Assembly (NCBI GenBank): GCA_903893955.1
Contig: CAITOG010000170.1
Span: 1-14,905 of the forward strand
Source of the DNA: an uncultured Actinomycetes bacterium
Lineage (GTDB): Bacteria > Actinomycetota > Acidimicrobiia > Acidimicrobiales > RAAP-2
Direction: 5' to 3'
DNA length: 14,905 nt
Made by a program: the position numbers and the translations under genes. Below the pieces are notes generated by a model, which was given only the letters and a program-made list of their open reading frames with translations, was not told where the DNA came from and made no database searches. This document shows positions 1-6,794 of this stretch, in pieces (position 1 is the first letter of the stretch; each line of letters opens with the position of its first letter).

Positions 1-14
1 CGAGCGCCCGAGGG

Positions 15-1379
15 CTAGTCCTCGGTCGAGATGAAGACGTTCTTCACGTCGCTGAACGAGTTCAGAGCGTCAGGGCCGAGTTCTCGACCGATCCCCGACT
101 GCTTGAAGCCCCCGAAGGGAGTCCAGTACCGGACCGACGAATGCGAGTTCACGCTCAGGTTTCCTGCGTCGATACCTCGCGCTGTGCGCAGTGCCCGTCC
201 GATGTCCCGGCTCCAGATCGAACCGGAGAGACCGTAGGGGGTGTCGTTAGCCAGGCGAATCGCATCAGCCTCATCACGGAATGGCATCACGACGACCACC
301 GGGCCGAAGATCTCCTCCTCGACCGCTCGGTCGCCTGGCGCCACCGGTGCAAGGACAGTGGCAGGGAACCAGAAGCCGGGACCTTGCGGGCACTCGCCCT
401 GGAATGCAATCGGCGCGCCGTCGGGGACGAACGACGTCACCACCTCGCGCTGTGCAGCGGACACCAGCGGACCCATCTCGGTCACCTCGCTCGTCGGGTC
501 GCCGACGACGACACCCTTGACCGCTGGCTCAAGAAGCTCCATAAACCGGTCGAACGCCGACGCTTCGACCAAGATGCGCGACCTGGCGCAGCAGTCCTGC
601 CCCGCGTTGTCGAAGACCCCGTAGGGGGCACGAGCCGCAGCCAGCTCGAGGTCAGCATCTGCGAAGACGACGTTGGCGCTCTTGCCGCCGAGCTCGAGCG
701 TCACCTTCTTCACTTGCTCCGCACAGCCCGCCATGATGCGGGTCCCCACCTCTGTCGACCCGGTGAAGCACACCTTGGCGACGCTCGGGTGGGTGACAAA
801 GCGCCAGCCGACCACCGAGCCCTTGCCGGTGAGCACCTGGAACACCCCTTCTGGGATGCCTGCTTCAAGCGCGAGCTCACCGAGGCGGACCGCGGTGAGT
901 GGCGTGATCTCCGCCGGCTTGAGGACGACCGTGTTCCCTGCGGCGAGCGCCGGGCCAAAGCCCCACCCTGCGATGGGCATCGGGAAGTTCCACGGCACGA
1001 TGATCCCGACCACGCCGAGGGGCTCGTGGAAGGTCGCGTTGATCCCACCGGGGACCGGGATCTGAAGGCCGGTGTGACGCTCTGGTGCGCCTGCGTAGTA
1101 GTCGAGGACATCTCGGACGTTGCCTGCCTCCCAGCGAGCGTTGGAGATGGTGTGGCCAGCGTTGGCAACCTCGAGCTGTGCGAGCTCCTCCAGGTGCTCG
1201 TCCACGATGGCGGCGAAGCGCCGAAGCAGCCGAGCGCGGTCGCCTGGGGCCACGGCTCGCCACGACGGGAAGGCTGCGTGGGCGCGTGCGATCGCTGCGT
1301 CGGTCTCCTCGAGTGAGAGCGACGGCACCGAGGTGATGACCTCCTCGGTGGCCGGGTTGATGACGTCGAAGGTGCTCAT
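15..1379 (-). CDS. Aldehyde dehydrogenase, NAD(P)-dependent superfamily member
   Basis: Oxidises an aldehyde to the carboxylic acid with NAD(P)+ in the cytosol; the substrate cannot be read from sequence. The 454-residue protein has the family landmarks in order: PWNFPM near 129-134 with the oxyanion Asn131, NTVVLKPAE near 149-157, the FTGSTEVG turn near 205-212, general base Glu229 in LELGG, catalytic Cys263 in GQDCCARSR, and EEIFGPV near 355-361. I chose the ATG at 1379 (MSTFDVINPATEEV), because the NPATEEV stretch is where the family fold begins; an in-frame start at 1418 would add 13 basic residues of no family character. It is somewhat short for the family (usually 480-500): it lacks the usual N-terminal arm and about 15 residues near 315-335, before EEIFGPV. 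It is divergent from the acyl-CoA synthetase, 88 nt apart, so the pair may share regulation. Which side of the Cys263/Cys264 pair acts is inferred from alignment to GQxC. Confidence 0.93.
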   Translation of the reverse strand: MSTFDVINPATEEVITSVPSLSLEETDAAIARAHAAFPSWRAVAPGDRARLLRRFAAIVDEHLEELAQLEVANAGHTISNARWEAGNVRDVLDYYAGAPERHTGLQIPVPGGINATFHEPLGVVGIIVPWNFPMPIAGWGFGPALAAGNTVVLKPAEITPLTAVRLGELALEAGIPEGVFQVLTGKGSVVGWRFVTHPSVAKVCFTGSTEVGTRIMAGCAEQVKKVTLELGGKSANVVFADADLELAAARAPYGVFDNAGQDCCARSRILVEASAFDRFMELLEPAVKGVVVGDPTSEVTEMGPLVSAAQREVVTSFVPDGAPIAFQGECPQGPGFWFPATVLAPVAPGDRAVEEEIFGPVVVVMPFRDEADAIRLANDTPYGLSGSIWSRDIGRALRTARGIDAGNLSVNSHSSVRYWTPFGGFKQSGIGRELGPDALNSFSDVKNVFISTED

Positions 1380-1455
1380 GGTTCGAATCTTGGCAGATCG
1401 CCGGATCCGCTCGTGCACCGCGGCAGCCCACTGTGTGCGCTCGTCGCGGTGCAGA

Positions 1456-1461
1456 TAGCCT
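1456..1461 (+). promoter_or_regulatory. Candidate -10 box (TAGCCT) for leaderless fadD-like mRNA
   Basis: TAGCCT fits the actinobacterial TANNNT -10 pattern and ends 6 nt before the GTG at 1468, with no Shine-Dalgarno sequence between. This spacing would place the transcription start on or next to the start codon, so the message is probably leaderless. No convincing -35 was seen. The same spacing recurs at 6783-6788. Confidence 0.4.
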
Positions 1462-1467
1462 CAGCGT

Positions 1468-3135
1468 GTGCTCGATACCCACACCGATGACCAGTTCAAC
1501 CTCGGCACCGTCTTCACGACCCTTGCTGAGACCCTTCCCGACCGCGAGTTCCTCGTCGCCAAGGAGCGACGGCTGACCTACGCAGAGACCGCCGAGCGAG
1601 CTCGCCGGCTGGCCTCCTACCTCCACAGCCACGGCCTCGGCGCCACCAAGGAACGCAGCGTCCTCGGGGGCCATGAGTCAGGGCAGTCCCACGTGGCACT
1701 CGCCCTCTACAACGGCACCGAATACCTCGAGGGGATGATCGGTTCGTACCTCGCAAGGTGTGCGCCATTCAACGTCAACTACCGCTACGTCGGCGAGGAG
1801 CTGTCGTATCTGCTCAACGACGCTCGGCCGGGCGCCATCATCTTCCACGCCAGGCTGGCACCGGTGCTCGCAGAGGTCCTCCACACGCTCGCCACCCCAC
1901 CTGTCGTCCTCCTCCAAGTCGCCGACGACTCAGGAGAAGCGCTCATCGACGGTGCTGTCGACTACGAGGAGGCGCTTGCAAGCGCGGATCCCGCCGGGCC
2001 ACCGGTCGAGCCGAGCCCCGACGACCTCTACATCCTCTACACAGGCGGTACGACAGGGATGCCCAAGGGCGTGCTCTGGCGCCAGCACGACATCTTCATG
2101 TCCGCCATGGGTGGCCGGAAGATCGGGACCTGGGAAATGGTCCGCTCCTATGAGGCGCTTCGCGACGGCGCTATCAACGGGTTCGGCCTCAAGGTGCTCG
2201 TGCTGCCTCCCCTGATGCACGGTGCTGCGCAGTGGGCGAGCTACATCATGGCGTGCGAGGGCAGCACGCTTGTCTTCGCCAACAATCCTCGCCACATGGA
2301 CCCTGCCGACATCTGGCGCACCGTCGAGAAGGAGAAGGTGAACACCTTCACCGTGGTCGGTGACGCCACCGTACGGCCGCTGCTCGAGGAGCTCGACCGA
2401 GGCGACTACGACACCTCGACGCTGTTCGCTATCGGCAATGGCGGCGCACCCTTGACTGCAGCAGTCAGGGCGTTGATCACCGAACGGCTCCCGAACGTCC
2501 TCATCACCGACGCCGTCGGCTCTTCCGAGACTGGCGCGCAGATGTCGACCTCGTCGGCGTCTGGCGAGGCCGCCGGCTCCTTCCAACCTGGGCCTGGCGC
2601 GCTGGTGGCCAATGAGGAGCTCACCGCCATCCTTGAGCCAGGTCACGAGGGGATGGGCTGGCTGGCCCAGGGTGGTTTCGTCCCGCTGGGCTACCTCGGC
2701 GACGCCGAGAAGTCGGCCCGGACGTTCCCTGTGATCGATGACGTTCGCTACTCGATCCCCGGTGATCGAGCTCGACAGCACGCTGACGGCATCGTCGAAC
2801 TCTTCGGTCGTGACTCGGTCACGATCAACTCCGGAGGCGAGAAGATCTTCGCCGAAGAGGTCGAGGCGGCGATCGCCGGCTACCCAGGCGTCGTCGACGT
2901 GGTCGTGGCGGGGCGGGCCTCAGAGCGATGGGGCCAAGAGGTGGTCGCCGTCGTCCACCTCTCCGATGGCAGTGTCCAGGATGCGGCTGCGATCACCGAG
3001 CACGCCTCTGCGCACATCGCCCGGTACAAGCTGCCCAAGGATGTCGTATTCGTCGATCACATCCAGCGCTCCCCCTCTGGCAAGGCTGACTACCGTTGGG
3101 CCAAGGAGATCGCCGAGGCCGCGCAGAAGGCGTGA
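1468..3135 (+). CDS. fadD: Acyl-CoA synthetase (fatty acid/steroid-CoA ligase, FadD17/FadD19-like)
   Basis: Activates a carboxylic acid to its CoA thioester through an acyl-adenylate, using ATP. The 555-residue ANL-family protein has the P-loop YTGGTTGMPKG at 191-201, the A5 motif TDAVGSSETG at 347-356, the A7 Asp of IPGD at 430-433, the hinge region GRDSVTINSGGEKIFAEEVE from 447, and catalytic Lys539 in SPSGKADYRW. The motif wording (YxLYTGGTTGxPKGVxWR, INSGGEK, DYRWAKE) closely matches my memory of mycobacterial FadD17/FadD19, ligases of sterol side-chain degradation; substrate assignment by this resemblance is inference. The start is GTG at 1468, with no ribosome binding site but a -10 box 6 nt upstream. 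A phosphotransferase follows after 28 nt, and an aldehyde dehydrogenase is divergent; together these fit catabolism of a lipid-like aldehyde or acid. Length is typical. Confidence 0.93.
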   Translation: MLDTHTDDQFNLGTVFTTLAETLPDREFLVAKERRLTYAETAERARRLASYLHSHGLGATKERSVLGGHESGQSHVALALYNGTEYLEGMIGSYLARCAPFNVNYRYVGEELSYLLNDARPGAIIFHARLAPVLAEVLHTLATPPVVLLQVADDSGEALIDGAVDYEEALASADPAGPPVEPSPDDLYILYTGGTTGMPKGVLWRQHDIFMSAMGGRKIGTWEMVRSYEALRDGAINGFGLKVLVLPPLMHGAAQWASYIMACEGSTLVFANNPRHMDPADIWRTVEKEKVNTFTVVGDATVRPLLEELDRGDYDTSTLFAIGNGGAPLTAAVRALITERLPNVLITDAVGSSETGAQMSTSSASGEAAGSFQPGPGALVANEELTAILEPGHEGMGWLAQGGFVPLGYLGDAEKSARTFPVIDDVRYSIPGDRARQHADGIVELFGRDSVTINSGGEKIFAEEVEAAIAGYPGVVDVVVAGRASERWGQEVVAVVHLSDGSVQDAAAITEHASAHIARYKLPKDVVFVDHIQRSPSGKADYRWAKEIAEAAQKA

Positions 3136-3163
3136 TGGCTGGTCGGGGAGGCGAGTTGCTCTC

Positions 3164-4063
3164 GTGACCTGGCCGCTCGCAGAGTTCCAGATCGACGTGG
3201 ACGTGGTGTCGCGCATCCTTGGCGAGCAGCACCCTGACCTTGCCGCAGGCGACCTGACCTTCGTGGGGGAAGGTTTCGACAACTCGCTCTGGCGGCTGGG
3301 TCGCGAGCACCTGGTGAGGCTTCCCCGCCACCGCGTCGCCGTGGAGCTCTTGCGTCGTGAGCTTCGATGGGTGCCCGAGCTGGCCGATCGCATCACGCTG
3401 CCGATCCCGCGCCCTATGCGCATCGGTGATCCCTCTTCGACATTCAGTGCCCCATGGAGCATCGTGCCGTGGCTCGAGGGCGAGCCCGGCGATGTGAGCC
3501 CGATCACGCAGATCGACGACTCATCTCGTCGACTCGGAGAGTTCCTACGCGAGATGCACCAGCCGGCACCGATCGCTGCGCCGACCAGCGAGGTACGAGG
3601 CGTGCCCCTGGCGCGCCGCCAATCCTCTTTCGACGATCAGCTCGTCAGGGCAGCCCACCTCGTCAACAGTGAGGCCGCTCGAGCAGTGTGGGCGCACGGG
3701 TTGGCGGCGACGCCGTGGTCGAGCGATCCAGTGTGGCTTCACGGCGACGTCCACCCAGGCAACATCCTGCTCATGGACGGGATGATCTCGGCCGTCATCG
3801 ACTTTGGCGACCTGTGCGCTGGTGACCCCGCATCTGATGTTGCGGCAGCATGGCTGGTCCTGCCAGAACAGGGTTTCACCGCTTTCAGGGACGCATACGG
3901 ACGGCTCGATCGGATGCTTGAGCGACGAGCCCTCGCCTGGGCGGTGCTCTTCGGGCTGTTCTTCGTCAACCTCGGCACCGAGGGTCGACAGAACTACGAG
4001 GAGATCGGCCACAACGCCCTTCGCCAAGCTATCCAACACTCGCGGTCACTCGACGGCACCTGA
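3164..4063 (+). CDS. Aminoglycoside/choline phosphotransferase-family (APH-fold) kinase
   Basis: A protein-kinase-like small-molecule phosphotransferase of 299 residues. It shows the Brenner motif HGDVHPGN at 193-200 with catalytic Asp195, and the metal-binding IDFGD at 212-216. An N-lobe with GEGFDNSLWRLG near 35-46 looks like the nucleotide-binding loop, and PWSIVPWLEGE near 97-107 the hinge. I chose GTG at 3164 because upstream in-frame sequence overlaps the acyl-CoA synthetase in another frame and has no family character; GGGGAG about 13 nt upstream may serve as a ribosome binding site. It lies 28 nt after the ligase gene and is probably co-transcribed. APH-fold proteins often sit beside acyl-CoA metabolism genes (the ACAD10 type), so a role in phosphorylating a hydroxylated metabolite is more likely than drug resistance. 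The substrate is unknown. Confidence 0.88.
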   Translation: MTWPLAEFQIDVDVVSRILGEQHPDLAAGDLTFVGEGFDNSLWRLGREHLVRLPRHRVAVELLRRELRWVPELADRITLPIPRPMRIGDPSSTFSAPWSIVPWLEGEPGDVSPITQIDDSSRRLGEFLREMHQPAPIAAPTSEVRGVPLARRQSSFDDQLVRAAHLVNSEAARAVWAHGLAATPWSSDPVWLHGDVHPGNILLMDGMISAVIDFGDLCAGDPASDVAAAWLVLPEQGFTAFRDAYGRLDRMLERRALAWAVLFGLFFVNLGTEGRQNYEEIGHNALRQAIQHSRSLDGT

Positions 4064-4076
4064 TCCCACCCACTGA

Positions 4077-4240
4077 CGAGAGCAGGCGAGCCATGCCGGG
4101 CTGAAGGCGCGGCAGTCTCGAGCTGCGATCGACCTGGCCCAAGACCTCGCCGACGAGGATCTCCGACCGACGGGTGGAGAAGATCGTTCAGCTCAGGATT
4201 GCTCCTCCTCGACCTTGCCTCGCGTCGCCACTTCAATGGG
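4077..4240 (+). pseudogene. Possible decayed remnant of a pyridoxamine 5'-phosphate oxidase-like gene (weak)
   Basis: The space between the convergent kinase and amine oxidase genes has two short coding-like stretches on the plus strand in different frames. From about 4086 the reading HAGLKARQSRAAIDLA has strong G/C third positions, and from about 4193 another frame reads SGLLLLDLASRRHFNG. Both loosely recall parts of PNPOx-like flavin proteins (an N-terminal HxGExxxQxRAG stretch, and a VGLLxxDxxxRRRxRVNG strand). They lie closer together than in an intact protein, with no start codon and a frame change. This could equally be chance in GC-rich DNA. Confidence 0.15.
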
Positions 4241-5693
4241 CTGTCGCGAGACCTCCGAGATCCTGCCGCGCCAGCGAGACCGTGGCTGTGGGTCCCGGAA
4301 GCGTGCGAGCCGCTGTTCCGGCGCTGAAGGCTGTCAGCGCTGGGCGCCCAAGCACCTGAGTGAGGTCGTAGCTCTCTGCAAAGCGACCCTGAGAGGTCCC
4401 GACGACTCCCAGGACCTGCCGGTTCGACCAGAGTCTCGACGGATAGATCAGGACGACTCGTTCGAGATCACCCATGGCGAACCCCTCAACAGCCTTGCGC
4501 TGCGACGAAGCTTCGAACTCGTCCCAGGCGATCGCGGGGCGGCCGGCGTTGATCACCGAGACCGGGGTAGTCACGACGACGGCGTCGGCGACGAGATCAC
4601 CTCCCTCACCAAGCGTGATCCGAACCCCGGCTCCACTCGGAGCGATCGAGGTCACGGTGTGGTTCAAGCGCACGTCGAGACCGGCAGCGAGTGCAAGGGG
4701 CACAGCGTCATAGCCCCCCACCACCATGGCATCGCCTCCGATCAGCGAGTGGTCGTCGTCGAACCATTCGAGGCTGAGCCGCGATGCATCATCGGCGTAG
4801 TCCTGCTCGATCTCGGTCGTCAGCGCCCACTGGTGCAGCGGATCCGTCGGGTAGCCGACGTGCGCGAGGCCTGCAGCCAGCGACATGGGGTCATCGCCCT
4901 CGCGCTGGGCCCGATTGGTATCGCGCCAGAGGCGATCCTGCGCTGCAGTGACCTGGTCGATTGGGATCGCGCTGCCATCTCGACCGACGACGCTCAGATC
5001 GTCGTAGTTGGTGACGAGCAGTCTCCGCCCGGCAGATCGCAGGATCGGCACGAGCGGGTTCCGGGCGAGACCATGCACCCATGCCGCACCGAGCTCGATA
5101 GGAAATCCGGCCGAGCGATCGGTGTGGATCCGACCCCCGATCCGGTCGCGAGCCTCTACTACCGTCACCCTCGCGCCCAAGGTGCTCAGCGATCGGGCGG
5201 CTGAGAGCCCGGCAACCCCTGCGCCGACCACGACCACCGTCCCGCCGCTGATCGATGGCCGCTGGGTGGTGAGTGCACGGGCTGCATCCTCGCCGCTCGC
5301 CATCGCACCGTTCACGGTGCCGGGATACGAACGGTCGAAGGCTTCGCCAGCAAGCACGAAGCGACCCTGCGCCGGGATGACGGCGGCAGAGCGAATGGCC
5401 GACGTCGATCCTGGGGGCAAGGCGGCGTAGGAGCCGAGTGCCAGAGGGTCGTCGTGCCACCTCGAGACCCGAAAGATCGACGGTGGCGGCAGGGGTGCAG
5501 GGGCGCTCGAGCCGGCGTTCGCGCACGCAGCAAGGATCGGCCCCGCTCCGACCGCCAACGAGGCGGTGAGAAGTTGCCGCCGGCTGAGTCGGCCGACGAT
5601 GGCGTTGGGCTCCGGAGGAGAGCCGGACCCTCCATTGTCGACTCCATGTTCGCCTGGCACGTGAGGGCGGCATTCGGCCATGCGGGCGACCAT
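4233..5693 (-). CDS. Tat-exported lipoprotein flavin amine oxidase, circularly permuted
   Basis: Flavin-dependent amine oxidase family, expected to oxidise an amine or related compound with FAD outside the membrane. The 486-residue protein starts with a twin-arginine signal (LSRRQLL at 36-42, hydrophobic stretch 44-56) ending in lipobox LAAC with Cys57, so it is probably a lipid-anchored Tat substrate. Next come, out of normal order, the motifs that usually close this fold: RWHDDPLALGSYA at 78-90, then GRFVLAGEAFD and PGTVNGAMASGEDAA at 110-138. Only then does the Rossmann FAD motif appear: VVVVGAGVAGLSAARSL at 153-169, Glu180 and GGRI. The body continues through DAVVVTTP near 370-377 to GRPALTAFSAGTAAR at 449-463, after which family members normally continue into the RW block; here the protein stops 23 residues later. 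ATG at 5693 is chosen for GGGACGGAG just upstream; ATG at 5681 is possible. The substrate is unknown. Confidence 0.9.
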   Translation of the reverse strand: MVARMAECRPHVPGEHGVDNGGSGSPPEPNAIVGRLSRRQLLTASLAVGAGPILAACANAGSSAPAPLPPPSIFRVSRWHDDPLALGSYAALPPGSTSAIRSAAVIPAQGRFVLAGEAFDRSYPGTVNGAMASGEDAARALTTQRPSISGGTVVVVGAGVAGLSAARSLSTLGARVTVVEARDRIGGRIHTDRSAGFPIELGAAWVHGLARNPLVPILRSAGRRLLVTNYDDLSVVGRDGSAIPIDQVTAAQDRLWRDTNRAQREGDDPMSLAAGLAHVGYPTDPLHQWALTTEIEQDYADDASRLSLEWFDDDHSLIGGDAMVVGGYDAVPLALAAGLDVRLNHTVTSIAPSGAGVRITLGEGGDLVADAVVVTTPVSVINAGRPAIAWDEFEASSQRKAVEGFAMGDLERVVLIYPSRLWSNRQVLGVVGTSQGRFAESYDLTQVLGRPALTAFSAGTAARTLPGPTATVSLARQDLGGLATAH

Positions 5694-5789
5694 ATCTCCG
5701 TCCCGTTCAGGTGATGTCAGAACGTGGACCGAGGATCAGCTGCGGTCCTCAGGGCCCCTTCAGGCTTGCCTGTCCCAGGAATGCTGAGA

Positions 5790-5810
5790 GATCGCAGAGT
5801 CGAAGCGATC
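5790..5810 (-). terminator. Weak hairpin downstream of tRNA-Ala
   Basis: GATCGC at 5790-5795 and GCGATC at 5805-5810 form a perfect 6-bp stem around a 9-nt loop, 26 nt past the 3' end of the tRNA. No T-run follows on the transcribed strand, so it is at best a weak terminator or processing stop. The rest of 5694-5836 shows no gene. Confidence 0.25.
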
Positions 5811-5836
5811 GTGTGTGTCTTCATGACTCAAGCGGG

Positions 5837-5909
5837 TGGAGGTGATGGGATTCGAACCCACGGCCTCTACATTGCGAACGTAGCGCTCTGCCAACTGAGC
5901 TACACCCCC
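5837..5909 (-). tRNA. tRNA-Ala (anticodon CGC)
   Basis: Read on the minus strand, the 73-nt sequence folds into a complete cloverleaf: acceptor GGGGGTG/CACCTCC, D-stem GCTC/GAGC with loop AGTTGGCA, anticodon stem CTACG/TGTAG with loop TTCGCAA, a 5-nt variable loop, and T-stem GTGGG/CCCAT with loop TTCGAAT. The anticodon CGC reads the alanine codon GCG. The acceptor has the G3:U70 wobble pair and A73 discriminator that specify alanine, which independently confirms identity. The 3' flank reads CCC, so CCA is not encoded and must be added. It lies 36 nt after the stop of the SepX-like gene on the same strand and has its own promoter. Confidence 0.97.
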
Positions 5910-5920
5910 GTAGAGGGGAG

Positions 5921-5949
5921 AGTGTACCCGCGTCGAAAGGCGCTGTTAG
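5921..5949 (-). promoter_or_regulatory. Promoter of tRNA-Ala (CTAACA-17-TACACT)
   Basis: On the minus strand a -35-like CTAACA (5949-5944) is separated by exactly 17 nt from a TACACT -10 box (5926-5921), which fits TANNNT. The tRNA 5' end is 11 nt past the -10, leaving a leader of about 5 nt. The -35 overlaps the TAA stop codon of the SepX-like gene. The geometry is good; activity is inferred. Confidence 0.55.
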
Positions 5950-6683
5950 CGAGATGCGACGTGGCGGGGCTCGTCCCACCAACCGTCGTCAGCCCAGCGA
6001 TCATCCGGCAGGTCGTGCCCTGTGCCAGCGGCGTAGAGCTCGTCGTCGTAGCCGTAGCCGTCGTCATGCCAATTGTCACCGACCACAGCTCGAGCGACAT
6101 GCCGATCGACTGATGGTGCCGCCGATCGGGAGTATTGGCCCGTGGTCGCCGCCCATGACATCAGCGCGACGTAGCCGATGAGTGCGAGGACCGAGAGCAC
6201 CAGGAGGTAGATCATCGAACCGACGACCATTGTGCCGAGTCCGCTCACCACGACCGCAGCAGCCAGACCGAAGAGGATGTTTCGCCGGCGACGTGCAGCA
6301 ATCCGTCGGCCATAGCTCTCGGACGGCAGGGAGGCTCCAAAGCTGGGCGGCTCCTCGCTCTCGACGTAGTAGCGCTCATAGCGCTCTCCATCGTCATCGA
6401 AGACTTCCGTCTCGCGGTCGAACATGGGTTCCTCCTCTCCCTGGCCGAGAGGCCGGAGCAAGACGAGTCGTGGACGGGGCTGGGTTGTTGGCGTTGAGAT
6501 CGAGGTTGGCGAGCTGAGGCGGTAGGCGGGCTGGACGATCTTCGGACCAGACCGCTCGAGGAGGTGGAGGGAGTGGTGGAAGGAGTCGATCGACTGGTGG
6601 CCTTCGCCCCCTTTGAACCTGCGCAGCACGGTCGGCGTCAGGACGACTCCCCACAGCACTACGAGGATGACGACAATCGCCAT
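5946..6683 (-). CDS. SepX/GlpR-like transmembrane protein (putative divisome-associated)
   Basis: A 245-residue membrane protein. It has an N-terminal transmembrane helix at 1-16 (MAIVVILVVLWGVVL), directly followed by TPTVLRRF and then SIDSFHHSLHLLER near 31-44. This pattern of one helix, a PxxLRRR patch and an SxxSFxxxLxxLER amphipathic stretch is what I recall from actinobacterial SepX/GlpR, a Wag31/divisome partner; assignment is by resemblance only. An acidic linker (about 80-115) leads to a basic patch RRIAARRRR and a hydrophobic block at about 135-180 that can form two helices. The tail (about 200-240) is rich in Asp, Gly, Trp and Tyr. I chose ATG at 6683, which has GGGGAGG about 8 nt upstream; a start at 6722 would add a basic stretch before the helix. 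The tRNA-Ala lies directly downstream. The function is not proven. Confidence 0.75.
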   Translation of the reverse strand: MAIVVILVVLWGVVLTPTVLRRFKGGEGHQSIDSFHHSLHLLERSGPKIVQPAYRLSSPTSISTPTTQPRPRLVLLRPLGQGEEEPMFDRETEVFDDDGERYERYYVESEEPPSFGASLPSESYGRRIAARRRRNILFGLAAAVVVSGLGTMVVGSMIYLLVLSVLALIGYVALMSWAATTGQYSRSAAPSVDRHVARAVVGDNWHDDGYGYDDELYAAGTGHDLPDDRWADDGWWDEPRHVASR

Positions 6684-6782
6684 AGAACAGCCTCCCCGCC
6701 TCTTCGTTGGGCTGGAAACCAAACGTACCGAACACCCTTCAAGAGGTGGTGGATCCTCGACGAGTGCGCCATCGCAGATGGC

Positions 6783-6788
6783 TAGTGT
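6783..6788 (+). promoter_or_regulatory. Candidate -10 box (TAGTGT), leaderless lysoplasmalogenase mRNA
   Basis: TAGTGT fits TANNNT and is 6 nt before the ATG at 6795, with no Shine-Dalgarno sequence between. This matches the geometry at 1456-1461 and suggests a leaderless transcript. Confidence 0.4.
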
Positions 6789-6794
6789 CGACAG

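Noticed and set aside
141..1316. 391-codon open frame on the plus strand
   Set aside because: It is antisense to the aldehyde dehydrogenase, whose motifs are complete; the translation is rich in Arg/His/Asp with no family pattern, as expected for a GC-rich shadow frame.
1930..2781. 283-codon open frame on the minus strand
   Set aside because: It lies wholly inside the acyl-CoA synthetase on the other strand and shows no protein-like features.
2738..3163. N-terminal extension of the APH-fold kinase into the ligase gene
   Set aside because: The extension is Ser/Arg/Pro-rich shadow sequence over the ligase C-terminus; kinase-like sequence begins at the GTG at 3164.
3164..4063. Antibiotic resistance by aminoglycoside phosphorylation
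   Set aside because: The fold is right, but the gene sits in a lipid metabolism cluster and no specific aminoglycoside- or macrolide-kinase pattern was recognised.
4215..5204. 329-codon open frame on the plus strand
   Set aside because: It is antisense to the amine oxidase gene and has no recognisable domain.
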